Below, piece by piece: positions 34,381 through 47,400 of a stretch of 64,000 nt of DNA (the first letter of the stretch is position 1; every line of letters starts with the position of its first letter). Location: contig BROE01000009.1 of NCBI GenBank assembly GCA_036571765.1, forward strand, positions 7,224,426-7,288,425. Reading direction: 5' to 3'. This DNA is from Plecoglossus altivelis. Lineage: Eukaryota > Chordata > Actinopteri > Osmeriformes > Plecoglossidae. The notes beneath the pieces are model-generated. The model was not told where the DNA came from, searched no databases, and was given only the letters and a program-made list of their open reading frames with translations. Made by a program: the position numbers and the translations under genes.

Positions 34381-35039
34381 AACTTGCTGGTATGTTACAT
34401 GGCCACTATCTCGGTGCCCTTCAATAAGGTATTTGGTTGGGAGTTGACCCCACTACCTTCACTCCTCAACACACAACATGGATCTAAACCCGGCAGAGCG
34501 TCACTTAAGATTGTCTATAGCTTCACAAAGTATGTATTTGATCTTTCAGTGTTCCAGGTATTCCTGAAGGAACTTTTTTTTAAATGTATTTTTTGTATCA
34601 CTACAATTGCTTTGCACAACATGGGTCTGCAATGACCCATATTCATTTCTTATATTATTTCAATCATGACTGTTATGACGTTACCATTTTTGACAAGGGC
34701 AACCATCTTATTGCTGGTTAAATACATTGGTTTTGTGCTTCTAACCAGCAGCACAAATCCATACTTGTCAGCCCCACTCTGTCTGAAATGTGCTTTTAGC
34801 CACTCACTAGAACAGAGTTTGGGACTAACACCTAATAGGGTCAATTAAGTCCATCTTGTAGCAACGCACGGTGTGTTGCCAGATCAGCAGGATTCCAGAA
34901 TTGTTGCTTGGCAATGACTTGACTCCTGGGTGGCTTGCCTTCTAAGTTATGCAAACCTTACTGATAAAAGTTACACAAGCTTATTGAAATACACCCCACA
35001 AGTATGTGTGGTATATATATATATATATATTGTCTTAGT

Positions 35040-36300
35040 GAAGGTAAGGATGACAGATTTGTAAAGTGCACTTGATCACACAGTGGAGATCAAGTGTGGG
35101 AGGATGGGCCAGTTGGACGTTGGGTTTGAGAGCAGGATCTCTGGATATGCTGGCATTAATCTGCTGGGTGGGAGCAGGGTGGACGTTCTTTCTTGGTAGC
35201 AGCATAGAGATCACTACTCTTGAGGTAGGGAAAGTGTGTGTGGCTTTCTCTATCACACCTTTAAGTAGCCACTTTATCTTGCTGTACTGTACTAATGTGA
35301 CTGAGTATTCTATCTTTTCTTCATTCAGCAGGTCAAGGGCACGCTCGGTGTTTGGACACCAGAGTTTTGTAACTTTGTCTCAGAAAGAGCTTTTCCCCCC
35401 TATGTACTTTCCATTTGAGTCGATTGGGAGCACAATTTGTGGAATTGGTGTGTCCTCGGTATGATTGTCATGTTCTATGCAAGTGGTGGAGTTCAGGTGG
35501 TCCTGATTGATTAATCCCACATTGTTGAGGTTGTTGTCTGGGTCAGAGGTGGGTAGGTTTTGTTCTTTGCTCTTTTTCATGCCTCAGGCCCTGATAGCTC
35601 CCTTTCTTCCTGTAGTTCTTTCATTTCCATCCTTAGTGCAGATACTTCTGTCTTGGGGTCATCTCTTGTTTCTTTGGCTTCTTGACGATCGCTTTGAAGC
35701 ACCTTTTATGTTTTTAAGGGGTTGGTGTCTGTGATGTTTGGAGTATGGTGATGAGTTCTCTCATTTTAACCAGTTTGATCCGATAAAACTCATGCCCGCT
35801 GACGAGCCGTGGAGTGTAGATGTTTGCTCTGTTCTGGGACCAACTTCCACGGGACTTGATAAGGCCTTCAGGAGGGGGGTGGGGTGGGGGTGGGGTGGGG
35901 GGGTGGGGTGGGGGTGTTGTCTGCGCAGTTTGCCCCTGCCAGGATCAGGAGGGTGCTCCCGGTCTTGTCCTGTTGTGCCCTCTCTTTGATATTTAGAAAG
36001 TCTTGTTGGAATGGCTTAATATGTTTTCCTCACACTATTATTGTTCCGGTTTTGTGCAGGATAATGTGGGCAATGGCTTTCTCTGGTTCCTTCTCATCTC
36101 AAATTCTTAGCTTCCAGCCACTGCAGACCCCTTCTTTTTTAGCTGAGGTGTAGTGTGCTTTAATAGCACTGTGCTAGGCAAGGGGTTGGTCACGGTAGAA
36201 GATTCGGTTTTTGATGTTTCCAATTTAGTGAGAGTCAGCAAAGTGTCTCCAGGTAGTTTTAGAGAAGGATTTGTTGGTATTGGTTTTGGCCTTGCTCATT
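35040..36300 (-). pseudogene. Retroelement ORF1-type relic (coiled coil plus possible SGNH-like segment)
   Basis: Minus-strand pieces give an Arg/Lys-rich start (MRRNQRKPLPTLSCTKPEQ, about 36100), a heptad-like coiled coil (SALRMEMKELQEERELSGPE, about 35620), and then a segment with SRVVISMLLPRKNVHPAPTQ, ISRDPALKPNVQLAHPPTLD (about 35215-35090). That last order resembles SGNH-hydrolase-like ORF1 proteins carried by some fish retroelements, but I did not find a clear catalytic GDS box. Stops break the frame. It may belong to the same or a different element as the Gypsy relic. Confidence 0.35.
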
Positions 36301-38210
36301 AGTAATCTCTTTTGGATATTTTATGTATTTTCCCTCCATAACAAGGGTGTGGGAATTTACATTCTAGTACATTTAAGAGGATATTGAATTTGAAATAATG
36401 TATTTCTATATGTCACCTTTTTTTCCTCCGAACTATCTAGCTGTTCTGATAGCTCTGATTTGTTTGGCAACGACTCTGTTGAACACAAAGGTGAACTGTT
36501 AGCTTGCTAACTTGCTGTAGAGTTCTTTAAAGCCCTGATATTTCTACCATCCTTTTACTTCTGAAGATGCACAGCTTGTTTGGTGTGTTTTGTAATTCTG
36601 TTCACTACCTTTTTCCCTTATTGGTCCAGTTATAAAGATATTCTGTATGGAAAATGTGGAGTTGACAGTTGACATCTGACTCTTTCTCTTTGCATCTCTC
36701 TAGCTGCCTCCCTCTCACTTTTAGCAGAGTATTATACCTCTCTGCTCTGGTTTGGGAGAGTCCTGCTGCACTTGGGTTTCCATGGAGACCACTTGTGAAC
36801 TCCAGAAAATATCTTTTTGAACTCTTCTAGTCTACAAAAACAGTCAAAATGAAACTATCTAGTTGACAGGATACACACATGTATTATTCACTTATAATCA
36901 ATGCTCACAATCTTCATAAAATAACATTTTCCCCTGCAGTGTTGGACAGTGGAAAGTGACAGCAGACAGTTGAACGCTAGCAGTTGATACCTAGCTAGTT
37001 ATTTTGATGAAAATTCATCCAAGTGGTTTTGTTTGCTCTCTTTTTGAGTTGATAGGTATCGTTACCTCATCTTTATGGTCCTTTCAGAAAATGATTGAAC
37101 GGTTGTTTCATGTAAAATGTCCCACTTCAAGGTCCATTTTTGAGAGATATTCATTTTTATGTAGCTACTCTCTCTCTCTAGCTCGCTGTCTTAGTCTCTT
37201 TCTCACTCTCTCTGTTGCATTCTCTCTCTCTTTCTATTGTACGCGTACAGTTGCTATGGAGCCATAATGAAGGTGGTGTCATGGCAGCTTGTCAGTGTCT
37301 GCAGCTGACACTGTCACATTATGAAGCAGCATCATTAGAGAAACACCTTCCATCACCAGTTCTCTCTTTTTCTCCCCTCTTCTCTCTCTTTCTCTCCACC
37401 CTCCTCTCTCTCCCCCCCTCTCTCTTGTTCATCTCTCGTCGCCATCGCCCCCTCATCTCCCCCTCTGTTTGTGTCTCTCAGAGCACAGACTCGACTCATA
37501 TTGTTCTTGATCCAGGTAGCGTTGGTAGATGAGTTCATTTGTTTCAATGGTGTTATTCTGTGAATTGATTTTGTGTTGATTTATCTTAAGGCATTTGTTC
37601 CTGCTCCTCTCAGAGTGGTGCTATTTCTGTCTCCAGCTACCTATCACAGTCACTCACTAAGACAAGCTCCACCCTTTCAGAGATGAGGTGACACATCGGA
37701 TCCTTCTTTCCTTCCTCTCCCACTCCCTCCTTCCCTCCGTCCTGTCACTCTTTCTCTATTTCTTTCTTTCCCACCCCGTTTCCCCCTTATTCCCAAGACT
37801 AAATCAGTCAAAATTAGATGCTGAGACAGCGAGATCACTTCTCGTGCTGCTGTGGGACTGGCAGAAAACGATGGGCTAGTCAGGAGAGCGGAAGGTTCAG
37901 TAACATGCTTCTCTGTTTCAGTCCCAGATCAAGCCTCTGGGCCCAGAGCAAAGAGCAGGTTCTGCCTCGCAAGAGGAACTGGGGTTCTAATGGTTGGTTA
38001 GGATGGACTCCTCAAAGTGGATGATTAAGCATGGATTTCACAGAGTCCATTTTCACATTTCAGACTGGTTTATTTACAGATTTAGCAGAACGTTTGTGTA
38101 CGTAAAAAGACGTGTGCACGCATGCTCCTCTGCATCTCGGTGGTGAGATGATGGTGTGAAAGTCATGTGCATGACTGTGCGCTCATGCGAGTCTGCAAAT
38201 GTATGTGCTG

Positions 38211-38242
<32 letters not shown>

Positions 38243-38994
38243 CAGGGTTCTACCTTATGCAGAAACAGCGGAACAGGTCACGCATGACACACACATGTGG
38301 AGAGCACCTGTCCACATACACACATGCACATGCACACATACAAGCACACACCACACACACACGCACACACATACACACACACACACACGCCCATGCTCAG
38401 TCCCAGACGTGATTAGTGTGGTCTGATAACTGTGTCAGTGTGTTAGTGCTCTGTGGCAGGCCTGCAGGGTAGTTAGACATGTACAGTTCTACTCATGCAT
38501 GTAGGAGTGCAGTCACTTGAACCCAGTCATGCTGAAACAGCAGTCCAGGGCTCCACGTGTAAACATCCAGTGGTAGGAAGCTACAACATGGAACCATGTC
38601 TGTGTGTGTGTTAGTGTGTCGGTGCGTTTGTGAGTGTGTGTGCCAGTGGGGGTAAACTGTATATGTGTGTATACTTGTCTGTATGTGTGTGTGTAAGAGG
38701 GAAAGAGAGGGAGAGATCTCTGTTTGTAAGTTCACATGAATGCGTGTGTGGAGGGTGTGTTTGTGGGTTAGATCTCTGTTTCAAATAAATGCATATGTGG
38801 CGTGTGTGTGGTATATGTCTGTGCTATAGGATCACATGTGTATTTGTGTGGGTGGGCATGAGATAAGAGGTAGTATCAAACTAAACTGGAGACAGCTAAG
38901 GACCTTAACAGTCCTCAGTTTTCTTCCGCAACACCGAATCACTCCTGAGAAGGTCAACAGCATCCTCTGGATAGATGTGCTACACTAGAGCACA

Positions 38995-39250
38995 TAGAAA
39001 CTCACAGACACACACACTCACACAAACTTACAGACACACACACAAACTCACAGACATACACACACACACACACACACAAACTAATAGACATACACACACA
39101 CACACACACACACAAACTCACAGACACACACACACACAAACTCAGAGACACACACACACAAACTCACAGACATACACACACACAAACTCATGGACACACG
39201 CACAAACTCACAGACACACATACAGAAACTCACTCACAGATACACACACA
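38995..39250. repeat. CA-rich minisatellite
   Basis: Irregular copies of a unit made of AAACTCACAGACA plus a variable (CA)n. Several variants with CATAC, AATAG and CATGG. Confidence 0.8.
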
Positions 39251-39899
39251 GGTAGAAAAACGATTACACATAAACAAATACACGGATTCTGTGCCTACTT
39301 GCAAGTAAAGAAGGCCTAGTTTCTCTGCTTTCACCATTGTGTCTATACACTAAGAAGAGAAAGGCAGAGTGACAGAAAGGAAGATATAAAGGCGAAATGA
39401 AAGAGCACTTGGCGAAAACAATGAAGGAAGAAAGACTGATAGAGGGATAGATTAAAAAAGATGTGAGAGGGTAGCTCACTTGATACATGTACATAACACG
39501 TAGGTCAAGGCCTTACCATAGGAAACTGGTTTGGAATCTGGCCTGGCCCCTTTTCTGCTTGTCCTCACTCGCTCTCTTTCTCTCGCTCTCTCTTTCTATC
39601 TCCATATATCTATCAACAAAACATTTATATCTCTCTATACACTTGCAATAAAATCAATAAAGCTGAACGAAGTCCAAATTCAAAACAGCAGAAGTGCGAG
39701 AACATGAGATGGAGAAAGAGAAGGGTGAGAATTACAGCACATTCGAAATCCAGAGAGAGAGAAAAGGAAGTGAGAAAAAGCAACTGAGAGAGCGAACAGA
39801 AGACAAAAGAGGAGAAAGAGAGAGAGATGGAGAGGGGTAGAGAGGGAGAGCACTGGAGAGCCTGATAAAGGGAAAGTGAGAGAAAGGGTGAGGGGTAGC

Positions 39900-40870
39900 G
39901 AGAGTGGAGAAGTGTGGTGAGAGAGAAAGTGTGTGAGAGAGAAGAGGGGGAGAGAGAAGAGGGGGAGAGAAAAGAGGGGGAGAGAGAAGAGGGNNNNNNN
40001 NNNNNNNNNNNNNNNNNNNNNNNNNNNNNNNNNNNNNNNNNNNNNNNNNNNNNNNNNNNNNNNNNNNNNNNNNNNNNNNNNNNNNNNNNNNNNNNNNNNN
40101 NNNNNNNNNNNNNNNNNNNNNNNNNNNNNNNNNNNNNNNNNNNNNNNNNNNNNNNNNNNNNNNNNNNNNNNNNNNNNNNNNNNNNNNNNNNNNNNNNNNN
40201 NNNNNNNNNNNNNNNNNNNNNNNNNNNNNNNNNNNNNNNNNNNNNNNNNNNNNNNNNNNNNNNNNNNNNNNNNNNNNNNNNNNNNNNNNNNNNNNNNNNN
40301 NNNNNNNNNNNNNNNNNNNNNNNNNNNNNNNNNNNNNNNNNNNNNNNNNNNNNNNNNNNNNNNNNNNNNNNNNNNNNNNNNNNNNNNNNNNNNNNNNNNN
40401 NNNNNNNNNNNNNNNNNNNNNNNNNNNNNNNNNNNNNNNNNNNNNNNNNNNNNNNNNNNNNNNNNNNNNNNNNNNNNNNNNNNNNNNNNNNNNNNNNNNN
40501 NNNNNNNNNNNNNNNNNNNNNNNNNNNNNNNNNNNNNNNNNNNNNNNNNNNNNNNNNNNNNNNNNNNNNNNNNNNNNNNNNNNNNNNNNNNNNNNNNNNN
40601 NNNNNNNNNNGAAGAGGGGGAGAGAGGAGAGGGAGAGAGAGGAGAGGGGGAGAGAGAAGAGGGGGAGAGAGGAGAGGGAGAGAGAGGAGAGGGGGAGAGA
40701 GAAGAGGGGGAGAGAGGAGAGGGGGAGAGGGAAGAGGGGGAGAGAGCAGAGTGGGAGATTGAAGAGGGGGAGAGAGGAGAGGGAGAGAGAGGAGAGGGGG
40801 AGAGAGAAGAGGGGGAGAGAGGAGAGGGAGAGAGAGGAGAGGGGGAGAGAGAAGACGAGGAGAGATAGAC
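39900..40870. repeat. 15-bp purine-rich satellite spanning the assembly gap
   Basis: Tandem 15-bp units such as GAAGAGGGGGAGAGA and GGAGAGGGGGAGAGA, almost all purine on the plus strand. The gap of N (39994-40610) is inside the array, so its true length is unknown. The very long frames across it are artefacts of the N. Confidence 0.9.
39994..40610. other. Assembly gap (617 N)
   Basis: A run of 617 N. It is bounded on both sides by the same purine repeat. Confidence 0.99.
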
Positions 40871-41643
40871 TTCTGCAGAAAATCCCCAAGAAAGTCGATG
40901 TGACATAAAGAAAGCGAGAATAAGTGAATAAAAGAGAGATGGAGCGAAACAGAGAAAAGAAAGGGGAACGAGAATAGACAGAGTGAGGAAAAGGAGAGAG
41001 AGAGAACAAAAGACAGGAATAGACAGAATTAAAGAGAAGCGAGAGAAGCAAAAGAGAGAGAGTAAGAGAGAGAGAGTGTTCTCGCCTGTTGTCTGTGCTA
41101 AGGCTGAGTCACAGACTGGCTGCTGTCCTTGGGATTCAACACGCCATCTGCACACACACTGTCCATACCTTCATCTAACAGACCAATGCTCTAGAGAAGT
41201 ATACACACACACAAACACTTTTATTTTAAAACAGACACACACTTTTGAGAAAGACTCCTTTAGAAGACCCACGCACACACTCATTGAAAACACACTCACA
41301 TACGATTAATTTAAACACACACACACATATTTAATTGTGCACACTCTACAAAGTCTTCCTTACTAAGGTTGAGCTGGGAGTATCTACGAGAGTGGTAAGG
41401 GATGCAGAATACACTGTAGATAGTGTGTGTTTGTACAGTGGAAGTGTGTACATCGTGTGCTTGAACAGTATGTGGATGTGTTTACACTGTATGTATGTTT
41501 GTGTGAATCAATAAAGAAGCTCTACTCTAACATCAAAGAAGGCATCTGTGGGCGTGAAGACTAGTGCTCCACCAAAACCGATTAACAGGCAGGTTTAGTT
41601 ACAACAAAATACTTTTAACAGTCCTTTTAAAAACACTTGTTTC

Positions 41644-43750
41644 TTTATTTAATAATATGATGTCACTTGTTACATGTATGACCATGATTTAAAAAAGAAC
41701 TCAAATAAAACAGCAGCCCAGATGAGAAGGGGAACCATCGAGTCATTTCATAATATCAGGCTCAAGTCTTTTTTTTACAGTCACGATACAAAAGAAGCCA
41801 AAGGATGGTCAGCATGTGGAATGCAGCATTTGCGTCTGTTAAAGGTTACGCTGCTGAGTCGTAGCAGCACGCTAATGAGCCCCCACCACCCCGACACACA
41901 CATGCAGCACGCACAGACAAGCAACAGCATCAATACACTCCGTACCAGAGGAAGAAATCCACTACGAAACTAAAACTCATTCTCAAACTAGGGAACAACA
42001 ACCTACCCCTCACCAAAGTCTTTACAGCAAGGTCCATGTTTGTGTTTTTGACGCTCCAACACGACAGAGAGCTGAGTGGGAGAATCCGAACAGGTTCAGA
42101 TTCCGGCTGTCAAAAAACAAACAACGTAAAAGCGAAACAAAAAGACTGATGTACTCGTATGTCATTATTGCAAATGGCTTTGTACAAAAAAACAAAAATG
42201 AAGCGAGGAGCAAGTTTTCTTGTTTGGCAGCTCCACGTGAACATTCCCTCTGCGAGGCCTCCTGCTGAGCTCTCCAGGACCTGCAGTGTTCTCCTGATGG
42301 TCCTGGGTGGACGGCAAGATGAGGAGGCGGTTGCATCATGGTTCGCTGAACCCCACTGAGGGTTCCTCTGTGCTGGTTCTGTCTGGCAGGTTTCCTCTCA
42401 GGCCGTGCGTGTGACGGGTAAGTCAGAGTTGACCCCCCCCCTCCCACCACCCCTCCCCGGCCGCCACCACCTCCATGCCCCCCTCCAAAGCCAACATTGC
42501 CTCCATGCCCCCCTCCCCAGCCCCCCACCACCTCTGCGCCTCCATCCCCAGCCCCCACCACCTCCACGCTCTCCTCAAAAGCCCACATTGCCTCCACGCC
42601 CCCCTCTCCAGCCCCCACCACTTCCACGGTCCCTCCCTAGCGCACATCACCTCCACACCCCCCTCCCCAGCGTCCATTGCCTCCACACACCCCTCCCCAG
42701 CGTGCATCGCCTCCACACCCCCCTCAACTAGCCCCTACCGCCTGCACGTCCCCTCTCCCCTCCCTCCCCATCCTCGGGTGTCTACAGCAGTAATCCACTC
42801 AGAGACGGTCCCGCAAAGCCCTCCCCTCTATGCCCCCTGCCCCTCCTCTACTATCTGCCCCCCTCACTCCTTCATCCTTCCACACTGATACCCACACGCA
42901 CACCACGGACCGGTGGTTTCCTTGACCGCGTTCCGTAGTGTGCTGATGGCGGTTTTCCTGGCGTGTTCCGCGAGCTCCAGCGCTCTGCCTCGTCTGTCAG
43001 AGAGCTGAGAGCTCCTGTTACCTCCATCGGTGCCCAGACCCTCCTCATCGGCCCTATTCCCCATTCAGGGTAACAGGTCACAGCCCCTCAGTCTGTCCTG
43101 GAGGTCCAGCGTCTGCGGTGGAGGGAAAGAGAGCCGCGATCTGTGATCTGTTCCCATTGCTTCCACCCACCGACCTCTGTCACAGACATCCTTTCCTTTC
43201 AGGTTCGCATCTCTCCGACGCAAAGGAGAAGCTGCTGAACCCAAGTGCTTTTGTTTCTCCCTCAAATCTCCTATTTTATCAGTCCCTGTTTCCCTCATTT
43301 CATCTTTTGGATCTTCTTTTCCTTTCCAGTTCGGTTCTCGTCAGGTCCACTGAGGTGCAGAAAAAGGCCACAGTAGAAAGGAGATTGGGGAGGTTGTGTG
43401 GTGTGTTTGTGTGTGGGAGAACATCCCAGGGAACTCTGTCTCTTGCCCGTACAAACATCTCTACAGTATGTACAGTATGTATCACTGCCTGGTTCATGTC
43501 GCACTCATCCTAACCCCCTGATGGCAACTCGTTCACTTGCATCTTCACCTCTCATGGCAGCGTACAACTCCCTCCCTCCCTCAACACTATACATAAAAAA
43601 ATTTGCTGCCCGACTGTTGACCATTTAGTATTAGGAAAAACTGTATCATTCAACTTGTTTAGCACTGTCACCTGGGTCTTTCTGTCCATGTTTCTGTCTG
43701 GTTTTGTCAGGCGGTTTATGAGGATGATATGTTGTTGGCCGTTGTCGTGG
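41644..43750 (-). other. plppr3: Candidate plppr3 3' UTR
   Basis: Downstream of the plppr3 stop on the minus strand, with an AATAAA signal (TTTATT at 41644-41649 on plus) as a possible end. It contains a C-rich minisatellite at 42430-42740. The extent is inferred from the signal only. Confidence 0.4.
42430..42740. repeat. About 30-33-bp C-rich minisatellite
   Basis: About nine imperfect copies of a unit with CCACCTCCACGCC, CCCTCCCCAGC and a CATTGC variant. All frames over it look like repetitive peptides, so none is taken as coding. Confidence 0.8.
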
Positions 43751-44419
43751 TTACAACCTCCGCTCACTCTGCATGGTCTTGTAGTAGTGTTCCTGCTCTG
43801 CGTGGCTGTGGACGGAGGCAGGGGGCCTGCGGGGGAGGGTGGAGGCGCGAGAGAGGGCGTGGGAGTGACTGTCCAACAGGAGGTCTGGGTGGGGTGGGGG
43901 AGGCAGGTGGGAGGAGGAGATGTGGTGGAGAGAGGGGGGCAGTGGGGAGGACGGGTGAGGTGGCGGGGGGAGCTGGGCATGGTCGCCATCGCTAGGCGAG
44001 GAGGAGGAGCAGAGGGAGTCGGTCTTGATTGACGACAGGGTCCGGTATTCCCGGTACTCCCGGCTGACGTTATCCTGCCGCTGCAGCGCCCCCCTCTGAT
44101 GGTCCTGGGAGTCTCCGCTCATCATGCTCCCGCTCACCGTGTTCCGCCACTCCCAGGGCTTCCCGTTACCGGCCGACACGCGCACCACCGGGTGGTGTGG
44201 GGCGTGGGCGTCGATTGTGACAATGCTGCCGCTCCCGGTAACGCTGCCGGTAATGCTGCCAGGGTTGCTACCACTGCAGCTGTCCCGGTCGGAGGGGATC
44301 CGGTAATATGGAGATTCTGACCCGTTAGAGGACCCGCCCCCACCGGAAGAAGTGGTGTCTGAAGTCTTGGCAGACGACGTGATTGGTCCGTGGCCGGACT
44401 GCTTGGACATGGCAATCAC
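43751..44419 (-). CDS. plppr3: plppr3 last coding exon
   Basis: CCCACAG acceptor, stop at 43751-43753. It encodes VIAMSKQSGHG, YYRIPSDRDS, SIVTIDAHAPHHPVVRVSAG and PWEW blocks shared with human PLPPR3, a proline/histidine-rich stretch, and a YYKTMQSERRL end. Confidence 0.92.
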   Translation of the reverse strand: MIAMSKQSGHGPITSSAKTSDTTSSGGGGSSNGSESPYYRIPSDRDSCSGSNPGSITGSVTGSGSIVTIDAHAPHHPVVRVSAGNGKPWEWRNTVSGSMMSGDSQDHQRGALQRQDNVSREYREYRTLSSIKTDSLCSSSSPSDGDHAQLPPPPHPSSPLPPSLHHISSSHLPPPPHPDLLLDSHSHALSRASTLPRRPPASVHSHAEQEHYYKTMQSERRL

Positions 44420-47400
44420 CTGTGGGAAGAAGCACCAACCAATCACATCTCTATCTCTCCTGGAATGCAACAAACATAAGAGGAACACCTCCAGGTCTCT
44501 ACCTGCATCACTCGCGGCTGATTGGGCTGCTGACTCGGGAGTGTGGTCGGCACCCGTGGGGTCGTCACGGCAATGGGCCCCTCTCTGGGCCCTCCCTCCC
44601 GGGACCCTCCCCCCTCAGTGAGTGACAGCCACTTTGCTCTGGTCTTGGCGCTCTTCGGAGAGACTGGCGGGGGGCGGGACGCCTCTTCAGGGATGTGAAC
44701 GAGGGGAGGGGCCACAACCACCCTGTTCCCGCCTACTGTAGGCGTGGCGACCGCCTGGCCCCTGCTGGCTTGGACGGTGGGGTACAGGGAAGAGGGCATA
44801 CCCTGCTCCCCCTCCGCCCCGCTACCCACCCCCTCCTGGCCCCCATCCTCGGGCCCACCCCCCTCCAGCCCCCCTTCGTCTTCGTCGTCCTGGTCCCTCA
44901 GGCTCTGGCTGCGTAGCTCCAGTGAACGCTGCTTCCACTCCGACACCAGCTGGCGTGACCTCTGGGGGTCAAAGGGTACGTGGAAGGTCATGTGACGCTG
45001 GGTGGCCGGTTCCTCCGAGGGGGAGGCGGGGCTGTTGCCGTTGGCCACCCGGGGCAGGGTGTTGCTGAACGTCACCATGGTCTCCTTCCCCATGGGCCCG
45101 CGAGGCGCCAGCAGCTCCACGTCAGCGCTTGCACGCTTCAGGGACGCCAGGGACGCCTTCTCCCGCCGCACCTTGCTGCGGCCCCCTGAGCCGCCCAGCG
45201 CTGCGCCCAGCTCCTCACGGCTCTCGGACGAGCGGCCGTTCTTCCTGTAGAGGGAGTCGTGGCTACGCTGGGTCAGCAGGCGCAGGGGGTCCTTCTGCTG
45301 GCCGGACGACGCCCTGGACGTTTGGGAGGGGCAGTCCTCCTCTGACGCCTTGAAGTTCCCCACCGCGTACAGAGCCTGGGGGTGGGGGGGAGATAAGGGG
45401 GGAGAAGGAAGAGGAGGAGAGGGAGGGTGAGAGAGGGAGAAGGAAAAGAGGGAGGAGAAGAGAAAGAGGAGAAGGGTATGTAAAGAGAAGGGAGTATAAT
45501 TTTTGAGAAGACAGGGAGGAAGAGAGGTTGATGGGGAGAAAAGTGCAACCCATTATATGAAAGAAACCAGCAGACCATGAAAGTTTACATTTCCAAATCC
45601 CCAGAGAGGAAAGACACAGTGTGCTTCCTGGATCAGTCTGAGGTGAATTCCTTTCTGTCAGCTTTCTCTCGAAGAACCTCTATAATCTAATGAGCGAAGC
45701 ATACAGTTTCCCCTCCGAAAAAGGGAGGTGAAAAAGACAAAGAGGGGGAGCAGGTTTTCCCCCGCAAATCTGGAATTCATCTACGGAAAGCTTATGGTAT
45801 TATTCATTCATTCTCTCACTGTAATAGAAAAGGTTATATATAGCATGTTCCCTAAAAGCTAATGTAAAGAGGGGCTCTGTAGTGGTTCTCGGAGGACTGA
45901 AGGATTCGAGAAGAGGAGGAGCAGAGGGGGAGTTACATAATGAGAGACGGCTCGTCTGTTTTGTCGCAGCGACACAATATGCGATTGAAATCAATCGAGA
46001 CGGTTTCGCGCGAACACACACCGATAGTGTGCTAGCACAACCAGACACGAACGGTGCGCACACATACATACTGTGTGCTAGCACGCACCTACACATACAA
46101 CCCACACACGATAACGCATGCGCATGCTAATGTCACACAGGTAAACAACACACACCAAACAAACGCACTTACCAGATAGACTCCAATGCCCGCTCCTATG
46201 ACGTAGCCCACGTATACGTCTATAGGGTGACTGCGGTGCTGGGTAATCTGAGTGAGGCCAGATAGGGCAGCAGCCATACAGAAGCCAAACACCAGCAACG
46301 GCTTCAACAGCTTAGTGCTGCCACTAATACTGGCGTTGAAGTACATCTGCAGACACAGCCCACACACAGACATACACACGCACAGATATGCACCCAACAC
46401 ACACACACGATGTATAGTGAGAACACACAATCAAACTGATGGGAAACTGGAATACGGGGGGGGGGGGGAAGATACACGGTCATGGTGATGACAAGAGTTC
46501 AAATAAGTTTACATCCTGAGAGACGCAACAGAGGGGCTGATAGGAGGCAGAGAGGGTTTCGAAGGGCGCGGAGAGTGCAGCACCAAGACATTGCCTCTAA
46601 GTGGAGTGGCCCAAGGGGAAGCGCTTCCAGGTTAGTGGAGAACCACGTCATTACAGGGAAAGACATTTGAAATTGAGGAGATGGGTGGGAAATGCTCAGG
46701 AACCAACGGGATACATTCAAAGAAAACGTATCTTTCCTAATGACAAACAGAATATGCGAATCGTTGTGAAACATCACAGAATTTGTTCAGAATTTCTTTA
46801 CAGCGACCCGATACATTTGATTGTCCATACTTATACTGTATGCACTTCAAGACATATTCACTTCACAGTTATATTGGCTACCAAGAACAGCCACCATAAT
46901 GCATCATTTATCCTTCTCTGGTGCCTTGTTGGTCAAATTAGCTTCTGTACAAGCACAAAGATTCGTGGGGAGTTGGTTCAATTTGACCAAACACTGGTAG
47001 CCTCTAGTTTATACATGTTATACTCTAGGTTATAGCTGTTATACTCTAGCCTATGGTGTCATTTTCCAGCCTATAGCTGTTATATTCCAGACCATATCTT
47101 TTATACTCTATCCTATAGCTGTTATACTCTAGCCTATAGCTGTTATATTCTATCTTATAGCTGTTATACTCTAGCCTATACCTTTTATACTCTTGCCTAT
47201 ACCTTTTATACTCTTGCCTATACCTGTTATACTCTAGCCTATACCTATTATTATCTAGCCTATACCTGTTATATTCTAGCCTATACATGTTATACTTTAG
47301 CCTATCGCTGTTATACTCTAGCCTATAGCTGTTATACTCTAGCCTATAGCTGTTATACTCTAGCCTATAGCTGTTATATTCTATCTTATAGCTGTTATAC

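Larger units (their letters stand above)
32117..34950 (-). mobile_element. Ty3/Gypsy-like pol relic
   Basis: On the minus strand, from high to low coordinates, there is a protease-flank-like block (about 34840-34660, GADKYGFVLLVRSTKPMYL), an integrase zinc-binding part (about 34350-34260), the integrase core (about 34150-33860) and a post-integrase region (33535-33420). After an inserted DNA element comes the C-terminal tail (32790-32530, with LKPDNSDVPLRTGM). RT and RNase H were not found in the expected place, so an internal deletion is likely. Stops and frameshifts are frequent. No LTRs were identified. A 92-codon Ser/Thr/Glu-rich frame (32117-32395) follows in the same direction and may be the last piece of the polyprotein. 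Confidence 0.6.
36301..41643. other. Intergenic region between palm1 and plppr3
   Basis: No gene seen. CT-rich runs at 37140-37450 and 37700-37780, CA/TG-rich stretches at 38160-38400 and 38590-38700, a CA-based minisatellite at 38995-39250, and the purine repeat with the assembly gap at 39900-40870. Confidence 0.4.

Noticed and set aside
38995..39250. A CRISPR-like array (regular short repeats with spacers)
   Set aside because: The spacers are only variable CA runs. The genome is a vertebrate and no cas genes exist here.
39680..41155. Very long open frames (up to 491 codons) across the gap
   Set aside because: They run through 617 N and a purine/pyrimidine repeat. The peptides are SPLSPSPLSP-type repeats.
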